NCBI RefSeq assembly: GCF_003013395.1 | Contig: NZ_PXZM01000065.1 | Span: 1 to 34,145, forward strand | Direction of reading: 5' to 3' | DNA length: 34,145 bases | Source: Brevibacillus fortis | GTDB taxonomy: Bacteria > Bacillota > Bacilli > Brevibacillales > Brevibacillaceae | In this document: piece after piece, positions 22,233-30,738 of the stretch | Numbering within the stretch: position 1 is the first letter of the stretch | Layout: each line of letters opens with the position of its first letter | Translations under genes and position numbers: made by a program | The notes under the pieces: generated by a model | Seen by the model: the letters and a program-made list of their open reading frames with translations, nothing else | Told to the model about the DNA's origin: nothing | Database searches by the model: none

Positions 22233-23135
22233 TTATGAAGAAGCCTGCCTGGGTGCTAACTCTGGCTCGCTGCCTTTCCCCGAAACAATCAGCGCAGCAC
22301 CGACGAGCACGGCGCATCCCCCCAATAGCTGGAGCAGGCTAAAGGCTTCGCCAAACAACAACGCCGAAAACCCAAACGTGACAACAGGCTCCAGCGTGCT
22401 GAGCACCGATGCTTTCGTTGACCCGATCAGTTGCAAGCCGCGGAAGAAAAAACTGATGGCGACCACCGTAGAAAAAACAACGATCCCGAGCAGTGCCCAC
22501 CACCCTTGTACGGCAAAAGACAGATCGACACCTCCGTCTTTTAACGCAATGAAAAAGGTAGAAATAGCAGCAAACAGGGCGATGTACGCAGACGTTACAT
22601 AGGAAGAGACGCCTTTTACCACTCGATTTCCCACCACAATATACACGGAATAAAACAACGCCGCAGCGAGAGCCAACAGCACGCCAACCGGATGAATCCC
22701 ACCAAATGACAAGCCGAGTACCAGTCCAAGACCGACGAGTGTAATCAGCATGGCGATGACAGTCTTTCTCGTCAACCGCTCCTTCTCGACGAAGTAGCTC
22801 AGTATGGCAACAAACACCGGAAATGTGTACAGCAGCAAGGCCGCCATTGAGGTCGGGATGTACTTTACCGCAGAGAAAAAGCTAAGGGATTGCAGCGTGT
22901 ACAAAATCCCCCCGAGACAAAACATGGCAAGCACCTGTCTTTTCTCCAAGCGAAGCGGCTCCTTGCGCCAGAGCAGCAAACCGAAAAACAGGGCAGTAGC
23001 CAATAAAAACCGCAAAAACAAGAGCGTCGAAACAGACACACCCGCTTCGTAGGCGTACACAGCAAAAATAGACATGACGCCAAAGCCAGCAGCCGATCCA
23101 AAAATATACAACACACCGACATACAGCGGATTCAC
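22233..23135 (-). CDS. EamA/DMT-family transporter
   Basis: The 300-residue inner membrane protein has ten hydrophobic segments arranged as two EamA repeats. The first is about residues 6-140 (GSAAGFGVMSIFAVYAYEAG, LLFLRFLLATALFFGLLLW, AALLLYTFPVFVAILSYF). The second is about 150-285 (LLALAAALFYSVYIVVGNRV, SVLSTLEPVVTFGFSALLFG, LLGGCAVLVGAALIV). The family exports amino acids, metabolites or nucleotide sugars; the substrate cannot be read from the sequence. The start is GTG 23135 with GGTGAAAT upstream. It is a separate unit from the ABC exporter genes, which lie upstream in the same direction (66 bases gap). Confidence 0.9.
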   Translation of the reverse strand: MNPLYVGVLYIFGSAAGFGVMSIFAVYAYEAGVSVSTLLFLRFLLATALFFGLLLWRKEPLRLEKRQVLAMFCLGGILYTLQSLSFFSAVKYIPTSMAALLLYTFPVFVAILSYFVEKERLTRKTVIAMLITLVGLGLVLGLSFGGIHPVGVLLALAAALFYSVYIVVGNRVVKGVSSYVTSAYIALFAAISTFFIALKDGGVDLSFAVQGWWALLGIVVFSTVVAISFFFRGLQLIGSTKASVLSTLEPVVTFGFSALLFGEAFSLLQLLGGCAVLVGAALIVSGKGSEPELAPRQASS

Positions 23136-23200
23136 AACATTTCACCAGCTTTCTCGAGATGACAACGACTAGTGACGGGACAGGTCTGAGATTTTTACGG

Positions 23201-24382
23201 TCAGTGCTTCAACCCAGCCCCTTCTCTGCGGAATATGCGCGACGCGAGAAAAATAGTGAAGACCACATAGACAAGCAAGGAGCCAATCCCCAGGAGCGCA
23301 TGCATCGGGTCGACCTTGCCGTAAAACACTTCCTTGGACAGAGCGACACCATTGAACACAGGCATCACGTAGTAATACGCGGGGATGTCCACCGGACTGA
23401 CTGGCATCAGCATATACGATGGAACCATCGCCAAAAATATGACGGCACTCATATACGTCTGCCCCTCTTTAAAAGACTTGGCAATCGTACTCAAAACAAG
23501 CTCCAACCCTGCAAAAAGCGCCGCCAACAACAAAATAGTCACGATGAGCACTAACAAAGTGACAGGTGAGAAGAAGGCGAGTGTAAAATGATCTCCTTCC
23601 GTCCTCATTGGTCCCAGACGCATGGCCAGCGTGACAGAAATCAACGACGCTACTGCCCCCATGGTGCTCATAGTCATGACAGCCAACAGCTTTGCCGTGA
23701 GGATGTGCTGGGCCGCAATTGGCGCCGTCAACAGAGATTCGAGCGTTCCCCGCTCTCTCTCACCGGCGACAAGATCATTCGCTGCGGCCATTCCCGCTGA
23801 TGCAAGTGAGACTACCAACATCAACGGAATGATGCCAGCCAGCATCCCTCCCGACTTCCTTTCTTCAGAGGCTGCATTTTGAAAGGTCGAGACAATCGGT
23901 TGAATCGTCTGCTCGGACAGGCCCGCTTGGGTCAACCTTTTCGCTACGACTTCTTTGCTATAGGCCACTACTGTCTGCTCGATCAACGTACGGGCATAGA
24001 CTGATTTTTGATTGGTGGAGTCATAGGCAACCGATAGCTGACCCGTTTTGCCCGCCGCAATCTCTTCATCGAAGCCAGCAGGAATCGTCAAAATGGCGCG
24101 CAGTTGACCTGCTTGCAGGGCTTGCTCCGGATTGGACGGCTCCAGGATTTGAACGGCAGGATTTTTTTGCAAAACAGGTATCAATGAGGATGATCCTTGA
24201 ACGGCTAACGGGATGTACATCCTCGCTTCTTTTTCCACATTGCTATAGGATGTTCCGAGCAAAAAGAAAACGAACGGAATGACGATCACGGGGATTAGCA
24301 ACGTCCCCATCAAAGCCTTACGATCGCGAAACAAGTCCATCAGTTCTTTTTTCAGTACGGTCCAAACGACATGCGAGCCCAT
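23201..24382 (-). CDS. ABC-2 type permease, NatB-like
   Basis: This 393-residue membrane subunit has one helix at the N-terminus (ALMGTLLIPVIVIPFVFFLL) after the typical KKELMDLFRDRKAL opening. A large extracytoplasmic domain of about 150 residues follows (RMYIPLAVQGSSSLIPVLQK, AYDSTNQKSVYARTLIEQTV). Five more helices form the C-terminal half (GIIPLMLVVSLASAGMAAAN, DLVAGERERGTLESLLTAPI loop, PAYYYVMPVFNGVALSKEV). This is the NatB/ABC2_membrane_3 layout, implicated in Na+ or drug export. The start codon overlaps the stop of the ATPase gene (TGATG), so the two are translated together. Substrate specificity is unproven. Confidence 0.9.
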   Translation of the reverse strand: MGSHVVWTVLKKELMDLFRDRKALMGTLLIPVIVIPFVFFLLGTSYSNVEKEARMYIPLAVQGSSSLIPVLQKNPAVQILEPSNPEQALQAGQLRAILTIPAGFDEEIAAGKTGQLSVAYDSTNQKSVYARTLIEQTVVAYSKEVVAKRLTQAGLSEQTIQPIVSTFQNAASEERKSGGMLAGIIPLMLVVSLASAGMAAANDLVAGERERGTLESLLTAPIAAQHILTAKLLAVMTMSTMGAVASLISVTLAMRLGPMRTEGDHFTLAFFSPVTLLVLIVTILLLAALFAGLELVLSTIAKSFKEGQTYMSAVIFLAMVPSYMLMPVSPVDIPAYYYVMPVFNGVALSKEVFYGKVDPMHALLGIGSLLVYVVFTIFLASRIFRREGAGLKH

Positions 24383-25110
24383 CAGCCTTCGCTCCCTTCC
24401 ACGACAGCCATGAAAATGTCGTCCAGATCCTCTGTCCCAAACTGCTCGCGCAAAGCATCCAATCCTCCAGCGAACCGCAGCTTACCCTTGTGCATGAGCG
24501 CAACCCTTTTGCACAGCTTGTTAATCTCGCCCATGTTGTGACTGGAAAACAGGATCGTCTTCCCCTCTTCTTGCAGCCTTCTGACCATTCTTCGAAAGAT
24601 TGTGGCAGCCGTTACATCCAGTCCTGTCGTCGGTTCATCCAGCAAAATGACATCCGGATCGTGTACGAGCGTCCGGGCAATTGCTACCTTTTGCTTCATT
24701 CCTCGCGAAAAGGCCCCGACTCGCCTGTCGATAAAATCATCCATCTCAAGCATCCGGCTCAGACTATCTATCCGCTCCTCCAGTGTCACTTGATCCATTC
24801 CGTATAGACGACCGAAGTACGCGATATTTTCCCTCGCTGTCAAACGGCTATAAAGACCCACGTCTCCCCCGAACAAAATGCCGATTCTGCGGCGCACTTC
24901 AAGTGGTTGCTGTCGAACGGAAAACCCACTAATCTCGATGTCTCCCTCGGTTGGGGTCAAAACCGTCGCCATCATGCGCATCGTCGTTGTTTTACCCGCA
25001 CCGTTTTCCCCGAGAAGTCCGTAAACCTCACCTGCTTCCACGCGAAACGATACATGCTGGACCGCTGCGATCTCCTTGAACCGCTTGCTGACATCCTTGA
25101 CCTCAATCAA
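24382..25110 (-). CDS. ABC exporter ATPase, NatA-like
   Basis: This 242-residue ATP-binding subunit has Walker A GLLGENGAGKTTTMRMMATV, Q-loop region GILFGGDVGLYSRLTARENI, signature FSRGMKQKVAIARTLVHDPD, Walker B VILLDEPTTGLDVTAATIF and H-loop TILFSSHNMGEI. It has the short C-terminal tail of the DrrA/NatA class. The start is TTG 25110, with GGAGGGG 7-8 bases upstream. Together with the overlapping permease it makes a homodimeric-ATPase exporter of the NatAB type. The gene upstream, a small exported protein, ends only 28 bases before it and may be co-transcribed. Confidence 0.93.
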   Translation of the reverse strand: MIEVKDVSKRFKEIAAVQHVSFRVEAGEVYGLLGENGAGKTTTMRMMATVLTPTEGDIEISGFSVRQQPLEVRRRIGILFGGDVGLYSRLTARENIAYFGRLYGMDQVTLEERIDSLSRMLEMDDFIDRRVGAFSRGMKQKVAIARTLVHDPDVILLDEPTTGLDVTAATIFRRMVRRLQEEGKTILFSSHNMGEINKLCKRVALMHKGKLRFAGGLDALREQFGTEDLDDIFMAVVEGSEG

Positions 25111-25138
25111 CAGCAGCCCCTCCTCTCCCGTATTTTTA

Positions 25139-25603
25139 CTAGAATCGTACCTTCAGCAAGTACGACGCCCGCTTTTCTCCCGTAAACGTCACTTGTACAA
25201 CACCCGTCTGCCCGCGTAAAACCCGCGGAATGGCGCCAGTGACATGAAATTCCCGGCGCTTCTCATCGACTCGCGCGACAGACACGGAGCCTGGGGGCGA
25301 AAAGACCTTGTCGCCTTCCAGTGTATAAAACGAAAGGGTGATTTCTCCCGCTTGCCCATGGGCCTCTCCCGAAAAACGGATGATCTCCATCATTCCAGAT
25401 ACCGCTGACACTCCCGTGAGGTCAAAAAGCGGGTGACGCAGGTTCGCGAGCCTCTGCCCTTTTTTCCAGTCCTGCACAAACGCATCAAACTCCTGCACGG
25501 CAACCATCCACACCGCTGAGGAAGTCGTAGAGACATGCGAAGGTATGGCGCCAAACATAAGCGCAGAAGACGTCATCAACAGCGGCAACCAAATAGAAAA
25601 CAT
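25139..25603 (-). CDS. Small secreted protein upstream of the NatAB-type exporter
   Basis: The start is ATG 25603 with GGAGGGA 7 bases upstream. The 154-residue product has a hydrophobic signal (MFSIWLPLLMTSSALMFGAI) followed by a beta-rich mature domain (AVWMVAVQEFDAFVQDWKKG, IRFSGEAHGQAGEITLSFYT, RVLRGQTGVVQVTFTGEKRA). No family is recognised. It ends 28 bases before the ABC ATPase and runs in the same direction, so a role linked to the exporter is possible. There is no Cys in a lipobox position. Confidence 0.75.
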   Translation of the reverse strand: MFSIWLPLLMTSSALMFGAIPSHVSTTSSAVWMVAVQEFDAFVQDWKKGQRLANLRHPLFDLTGVSAVSGMMEIIRFSGEAHGQAGEITLSFYTLEGDKVFSPPGSVSVARVDEKRREFHVTGAIPRVLRGQTGVVQVTFTGEKRASYLLKVRF

Positions 25604-25714
25604 GCTAATTCCCTCCAATAATTGGTTGCCCTTAGCATGCCCTCACAAAAGTTACCCGTATGTGTCTTTGGCGAATCAGAATCTTTTGACTTTGAAAGCT
25701 GTAACCCTCGTATC

Positions 25715-26053
25715 CTACAGAGGATAACGCTCTTTCCACTTTGTCAGGGAAAAGTCTTCAAACAACGCGACAAAAGCCTCCGTATCATTTATATAATGAC
25801 GGGTTTCTTTTGCCTCAGGATGCTTTTCCAGAAACAGAGTCGCTACTAAATGGCTGACAGGAACACCTTCTGCCTCTTGATCGTAAATGCCCCGCTCAGC
25901 GAGCACTTTGCCAAAATAACGTACATAGGTGACGGTTATTGTTTTTTCTTGACCATTTTCTTGCCACGTAGAAATGGAACGATCAAATGTATCAGACGGT
26001 GAACCACCTTTTCCAGGTGCCACACTTTCTCCTGCAACAGAAATGAGCTTCAT
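25715..26053 (-). CDS. Hypothetical protein
   Basis: The start is ATG 26053, with AAAGGAGG 10 bases upstream; an in-frame ATG 12 codons earlier has none. The 112-residue soluble product opens MKLISVAGESVAPGKGGSPS and contains ITVTYVRYFGKVLAERGIYD and AFVALFEDFSLTKWKERYPL. I recognise no domain. It is separate from the exported-protein gene by 111 bases without an obvious terminator. The strong A/G-rich ribosome binding site argues that it is expressed. Confidence 0.7.
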   Translation of the reverse strand: MKLISVAGESVAPGKGGSPSDTFDRSISTWQENGQEKTITVTYVRYFGKVLAERGIYDQEAEGVPVSHLVATLFLEKHPEAKETRHYINDTEAFVALFEDFSLTKWKERYPL

Positions 26054-26278
26054 GTACTTCCATCCTCCTTTTTCTTCCTGTACGTTCATTATAGGGGAGA
26101 GTGGAAATTGTTACAAATTGCTTTGTCATCTGCCATTGGAAAAACCACTGCCTTTATTTGTCTGATACACTAGACAGAACGGTTAAAAAAACTCCGAAAT
26201 TTTTTTGTATTCCGTGTCAGATAATCCGTGAACCAGAAGTCTACATAGTAAATCAACAAATCACGAGGAGTTTTTGCG

Positions 26279-28039
26279 ATGGATCACTTGATTATCAAGC
26301 CTAAGTCTCATGAGGAACACGACCAGACAGAAGACGAGATTTTGGTAGAGCAGGCAAAAGCCGGAGATCAGGAGGCATTCAGCGAGCTGGTCAGGCGTCA
26401 TCGCTCCAAAGTATACGGCTATGCACGATCGTACACACAAGAAGCCTTTCTTGCCGAAGACATCGTTCAGGATGCCCTTATTCGCGCCTTTTTGCATCTA
26501 GGAACGTTGGTGGACAGCCGACGTTTCCTTCCTTGGCTGCACCGGATTGTGCGCAATCAGGCGTACACACGGCTTTCGAAGGGTTCGCAAAAAAGGGAAA
26601 CTGTCTTCTCGAGTCTGGGCAAACAAACGCAAGAGCAGGAACCGACTGACTGGGAGGACCTCGATAGTATTCTGCACAGGCTGGGACGGTCTTGGTCGCA
26701 CTCTGCGCAGAACACCAATCCCGAAGAGGTCATGGTGCGGCGTGAACTGTTTGAGACGATCAGGAGCCTGCTGTACTGCCTCAATCCTCGGGAGAGACGC
26801 ATTGTGGAATCTCACTTTTTTGACCATTTGGCCCCTCATGAGATCGCCCACATGTTCCAGATGTCCCAGGCTAATGTCTACCAAGTGCTATCCCGTTCTC
26901 GCAAAAAACTGATTCAGGAAAAAACTCGTGTCGTTGTTGATCAATACATGAAGACGAGAAAGGTTGCGGGATGTATGAAACAAGCAGTATTGAATAAACC
27001 AGAAGCATTCACTATGCCTACTTGGGTTACTTGCGCAGCAGCACTATACGGAATGGTAGAGTCGACCGAACGAAAAATGTCTTTGCCTATGATACTTGGC
27101 CTGAGCGGGCATGCCTTTCGCTTGACGATCGTTCCTGAAAATATTCATATTGCGGGCCCGACGATGTTTCACTTTCAGCGAGTCTTGCAGCAGGGTTTGA
27201 AAAACATGGGCTTTGAATCTCGTGCCGTTACCTCGTATCATCTTTCCTGCGAACCAAGCATGAATGCCAATCAAGTAGAACCGTCGCTGCTCAGCCCGGA
27301 AGCACGCCAGAAGCGTCAGCTGTCTGTCCTCTTGCCAGAGGCATTGGAGCTGGTTCACCGCTCCATCGACAAAGGGCACCCTGTGCTTGCTTGGGACCTG
27401 TTCATGCCAGAGTTCGGATTGATCTACGGCTATAATGATGAAAAAAGAGTATTTTACGCAGGAGACAACTGCCGAAACGACAGTACCATTCCCTATGAAA
27501 ACTTGGGGCGGGGTATCCTCGAGGAGCTTTTTGTCCTTGCCATCGACCGTGCGTTTCCGATCGATCAACGTACGATGCTCGCAAATGCCCTTCAATCTGC
27601 ACTCGTTCATTATCGTGGAGAAGAACCGCAGGACGCGAGCTGCGTCAATGGTCTAGCCGCCTATGCTGCTTGGCAGGAAGCCTATGAAAAGGGAACGGTT
27701 GAGTCGAATGGCAACGCGTATACGACTGTGGTGAACGGGGATGCACGTCGCTACGCCTCTCTTTTCTGGAGCGAAATCGTTGATACGTGGACAGATTCTG
27801 TGTTTGATGAGGTTCGCCCACTGATGAAAGAAGCGGCTAGCTTGTACGGGGCGATTGCTGATGACTTAGACAGGTTAAGCAAGCTTTTCCCGTTCCCGGC
27901 TGGAGGCGAGCCGAACGATGCGGAGCAGGGTAAGCAGGCTATTGCGTTGTTGCAGGCGATTGAGCGAAATGAGCGGGCTGCCGTATCGGTACTGGAACAA
28001 ATTCAGATGGGACTCATTGCAAATCAGGCATGCACATAA
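26279..28039 (+). CDS. ECF-type sigma factor fused to a large C-terminal domain
   Basis: The start is ATG 26279, preceded by ACGAGGAG at 8-9 bases. The product has 586 residues against about 170-200 for ordinary ECF sigma factors. Region 2 is at about 21-92 (AGDQEAFSELVRRHRSKVYG, YTQEAFLAEDIVQDALIRAF, RRFLPWLHRIVRNQAY). Region 4 is at about 158-212 (LLYCLNPRERRIVESHFFDH, LAPHEIAHMFQMSQANVYQV). After a linker, residues 230-586 form a separate soluble domain beginning with PTWVTCAAALYGMVE (Cys252), LGLSGHAFRLTIVPENIHIA and VLAWDLFMPEFGLIYGYNDE. This resembles BtrH-like/C39-like papain-fold proteins, but weakly. The end is helical (LMKEAASLYGAIADDLDRLS). The fused part may act as an intrinsic anti-sigma or sensor domain. 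No anti-sigma gene is adjacent. Confidence 0.85.
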   Translation: MDHLIIKPKSHEEHDQTEDEILVEQAKAGDQEAFSELVRRHRSKVYGYARSYTQEAFLAEDIVQDALIRAFLHLGTLVDSRRFLPWLHRIVRNQAYTRLSKGSQKRETVFSSLGKQTQEQEPTDWEDLDSILHRLGRSWSHSAQNTNPEEVMVRRELFETIRSLLYCLNPRERRIVESHFFDHLAPHEIAHMFQMSQANVYQVLSRSRKKLIQEKTRVVVDQYMKTRKVAGCMKQAVLNKPEAFTMPTWVTCAAALYGMVESTERKMSLPMILGLSGHAFRLTIVPENIHIAGPTMFHFQRVLQQGLKNMGFESRAVTSYHLSCEPSMNANQVEPSLLSPEARQKRQLSVLLPEALELVHRSIDKGHPVLAWDLFMPEFGLIYGYNDEKRVFYAGDNCRNDSTIPYENLGRGILEELFVLAIDRAFPIDQRTMLANALQSALVHYRGEEPQDASCVNGLAAYAAWQEAYEKGTVESNGNAYTTVVNGDARRYASLFWSEIVDTWTDSVFDEVRPLMKEAASLYGAIADDLDRLSKLFPFPAGGEPNDAEQGKQAIALLQAIERNERAAVSVLEQIQMGLIANQACT

Positions 28040-28050
28040 AAGGGACAGAA

Positions 28051-28085
28051 AAAAGAACGCAGTCAGAAAAGCTGCGTTCTTTTTC
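28051..28085 (+). terminator. Terminator of the sigma-factor fusion gene
   Basis: AAAAGAACGCAG pairs with CTGCGTTCTTTT around a 9-base loop, followed by more T. It is convergent with the YcdB-type pseudogene and may also serve it. Confidence 0.85.
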
Positions 28086-28093
28086 GTTCGAAT

Positions 28094-28975
28094 TTATTCC
28101 TCGTATTCATCCCATTCAAGTGTGCCGTTTACAGCATCGATGTAAGGGGGATTTATCCATGCATATTGCATGCCCGGCTTGGCATCTTTCCCTTCCAGCA
28201 CATAGCCCAATTCAAGATGCTCAGGAGTGAAATACTGCTTTTTGACAGCTTCTGGTGTCAGTGCCGTTTTCGGATCTGGGACCTTGACCCCTCTAAAATT
28301 AAATGGGGTACTGGATACCTCCAAAATATGACCAGCTTAATCCGTCGTACTGGATACCTCCAAAATATGACCAGCATAATCCGTCGCCACGTATATGCCC
28401 GTTCCATTTCCCAATAGCTCCAGCCCATTTAGTAACTTTGGATAATAAACAATACGGTATATTGCTAACGGATCAGTCAAAACTTCAGAGTCTACTTCTT
28501 CAACAGCGTTCGATAATTGAGGGGAGCCTATTTGTTTTCTTTTGTCTGCTCCCAATAACTCAAGCACTGCTTTTTCTGCCCGTTGCAAAATAACCTCGTC
28601 TGTCGCAATTTCCCCTTGCTTCCAAATAGGAAAACTAGCGCTGTACATGAACAGCTCTCCAGTTTTGCTGTCAAAGACAACAGTGGCACCCATGTCATTG
28701 GATTCGGGACTTCTCAGATAGAGCTTTAACAGTTTTTCATCCATCTCACTTTTCACAATCGTTCGTTTCGTCAATGCTTTCAATGCAGGCTCCAGCTTTT
28801 CTAAAGCAGCTACGATCTGAGTGGCCCGCTCCGGGAGCTTTTCCTCGCTTTTTGTAACAGTTGCAATGTGGCTAGGATGGATTTCAGGACTTGCAGCCAA
28901 GGCTGTTCCACTTGTTCCTGGCAACATCATTGCTATTGTCAATGCGATTGCTGTGCGTTTTCCATTTCGTTTCAT
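28094..28975 (-). pseudogene. YcdB/YcdC-type secreted protein, interrupted by a duplication and stop
   Basis: ATG 28975, with AAGGAGAAG upstream, opens a frame with signal peptide (RTAIALTIAMMLPGTSGTAL, AASPEI). It is a paralogue of the next gene: ATQIVAALEKLEPALKALTK, IYRIVYYPKLLNGLELLGNG, GTGIYVATDYAGHILEVSST. The frame ends at TAA 28339-28337 inside the second copy of a 39-bp in-frame tandem duplication. Downstream the same frame continues PFNFRGVKVPDPKTALTPEA, KKQYFTPEHLELGYVLEG, IDAVNGTLEWDEYEE to a stop at 28094. Without the duplication the protein would be 280 residues. TAT changed to TAA in one repeat copy is the only disabling change. The first 212 residues could still be made. Confidence 0.85.
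28308..28385. repeat. 39-bp tandem duplication with one base difference
   Basis: Unit 1 is 28308-28346 and unit 2 is 28347-28385. They match at 38 of 39 positions, differing at 28337 (T) and 28376 (A). The unit is 13 codons long, so frame is kept, but the T at 28337 turns a Tyr codon (TAT on the coding strand) into TAA. Confidence 0.95.
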
Positions 28976-28994
28976 TAAAACTTCTCCTTCTTTC

Positions 28995-30605
28995 TTAATC
29001 CCCTATCTCGTCCCACGTAAACGATCCGTTTACGGCATCGACAGTTGGCCAGCCTTTGCTGGTATCGAGTTTGTAGGCAAGAATGGGAGCATCATAATCA
29101 CTAGATGTCGGCCAGATGTAAGTCAGCTTTACCGGTACATGTTTGGCGAAAATTTCAGCAACCTGCTGGCCTGTAACAGACGATTTGAGCACAGGATATT
29201 TACGAGCCTCTGTAGGCACTGAGGCTAGGAACTCTGCGACTTGTCCCTTTTTGGGCTCAATTACTACTCCGTAGGAATACTCCATGACTGGTATACCATT
29301 TTGTTTCTCGAAAAATAAAAAGCCGTACTGTTCTGCCGATTTCTCTTTCTCTTGTGTTTTATCCTGATTCGGATTCATCGCAAAAGCCAGTGGCTCATCT
29401 GGTTTCACCCGTTCATACATTTCAACCTGCCAATCGGCTGTTTTGGCATATGGCTCCAGGAAGGCAATCGCCTTTTGCAAGGACTGTTCTTTTGTGAGTG
29501 GGGCAGGAAGATTGGGGATATGCGTCCAATTCAAATAACCGCCAATTTCTCCTGATAGTTGGTCTACCACTACAGAAGCGTAATTGACTTCAACATAGTT
29601 CGCCCAATAATGATTGATTATGCCGTCCTGCTCCTCCTTTCGATAGGTCGAATACGTCTTCTTCGTATCTATTCCAAACAGGCGCTCTAAAATTTGTGTA
29701 TCCGTTGCGTTTTTCTCAATGAATGGCTTTGCCTGAGGCTTCAAGGAAATATTTTTTAGATCAGCAGCATTTAGCTTGCCTTCCCCATTTTCTTCCCCCC
29801 ATCCATCAACGATCTGCTTGCCTGTCAGTGCATCAAATACTGGAGATGTTCTTAACTTATACGCTAATCCAGGCTTACCTTCACTGCCTTCCCATACATA
29901 ACCATGCTGGATACGTTCAGGTGTAAAAATCTGCTTCTGGATTGTCTCTTTTGCGACAGCTTTTTTCGGGTCACCAACCTGGATTCCTTTCAAATCGAGT
30001 GGTTGATACGAGATACCGATTAAATGACCAGCGGAATCCATATCTACATCTATGCCGAAACGCATTCCCTCTATTTCCAGACCGTTCAACAGAATCGGAT
30101 AATAAACATTCCGGAATTCAATCGAATCTTCCACGATGGTTGACAATTGAGGGGCATCCGTCATACTTCGCTTCTTCGCCCCAAGCAACTCCTCAACGGC
30201 TTTATCGGCTTTTTTCAAAATGGCCTCATCTGTTGCTTTTTCTGTCTGGTCCCAAATGATAGTGGCAGCCTCGAAATCAACCATTTCCCCGCTATTGCGA
30301 TCAAAAACGATATACGCATCCTGGTGTATGTTGTCTGGATGGTGCATAGTCAAGACCACTTGATTTTCATCTTGCTCGGAAACGAAAACTTCCCGAACTG
30401 TCAAAGCTTTCAAAGCAGGCTCCAGCTTCTCGAGAGCAGCAACAATCTCTACCGCACGAGCTGGCAGCTTTACTTCGTCTTCGGATTGAGTTTCTTCATT
30501 TTTCAAGATCATCTCCGGACTTGCAGCAAATGCCTGGGCACCCGTTCCCAGCAGCATGGTTGTCACTGCAAGAGCAGCCGTTGCACTTTTCCAATTTTGT
30601 GTCAT
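28995..30605 (-). CDS. YcdB/YcdC-repeat secreted protein
   Basis: The start is ATG 30605, with AGGAGAAACG upstream; an earlier in-frame start at 30644 lacks one. The 536-residue product has a signal peptide (TAALAVTTMLLGTGAQAFA, then ASPEM). Two or more YcdB/YcdC-type (DUF4901-like) modules follow: VEIVAALEKLEPALKALTVR, DAYIVFDRNSGEMVDFEAAT, ATDEAILKKADKAVEELLGA, YPILLNGLEIEGMRFGIDVD, and again IDTKKTYSTYRKEEQDGIIN, VVVDQLSGEIGGYLNWTHIP, LQKAIAFLEPYAKTADWQVE. These are extracellular proteins of Bacilli with unknown role, possibly protease propeptide-like. It is 19 bases upstream of its broken paralogue, so the pair arose by gene duplication and is co-transcribed. Confidence 0.88.
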   Translation of the reverse strand: MTQNWKSATAALAVTTMLLGTGAQAFAASPEMILKNEETQSEDEVKLPARAVEIVAALEKLEPALKALTVREVFVSEQDENQVVLTMHHPDNIHQDAYIVFDRNSGEMVDFEAATIIWDQTEKATDEAILKKADKAVEELLGAKKRSMTDAPQLSTIVEDSIEFRNVYYPILLNGLEIEGMRFGIDVDMDSAGHLIGISYQPLDLKGIQVGDPKKAVAKETIQKQIFTPERIQHGYVWEGSEGKPGLAYKLRTSPVFDALTGKQIVDGWGEENGEGKLNAADLKNISLKPQAKPFIEKNATDTQILERLFGIDTKKTYSTYRKEEQDGIINHYWANYVEVNYASVVVDQLSGEIGGYLNWTHIPNLPAPLTKEQSLQKAIAFLEPYAKTADWQVEMYERVKPDEPLAFAMNPNQDKTQEKEKSAEQYGFLFFEKQNGIPVMEYSYGVVIEPKKGQVAEFLASVPTEARKYPVLKSSVTGQQVAEIFAKHVPVKLTYIWPTSSDYDAPILAYKLDTSKGWPTVDAVNGSFTWDEIGD

Positions 30606-30686
30606 AAACGTTTCTCCTAATCTGTTATGATGATAGCTACGCATTCTATCTTACTTTTTTTCCACTATTTAGCATAGACCACAGCA

Positions 30687-30725
30687 CAAAAAAACAGCAC
30701 TCTCCCTTTACAGAGAAAGTGCTGT
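30687..30725 (-). terminator. Terminator of the gatCAB operon
   Basis: Read on the reverse strand, ACAGCACT pairs with AGTGCTGT around a loop with a second small stem, followed by TTTTTTT. It lies 14 bases after the gatB stop. Confidence 0.85.
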
Positions 30726-30738
30726 CGTATGTTTTGCC

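Noticed and set aside
28308..28385. Short direct repeats as a CRISPR array
   Set aside because: Only two abutting units without spacers, inside a coding frame; it is a tandem duplication.
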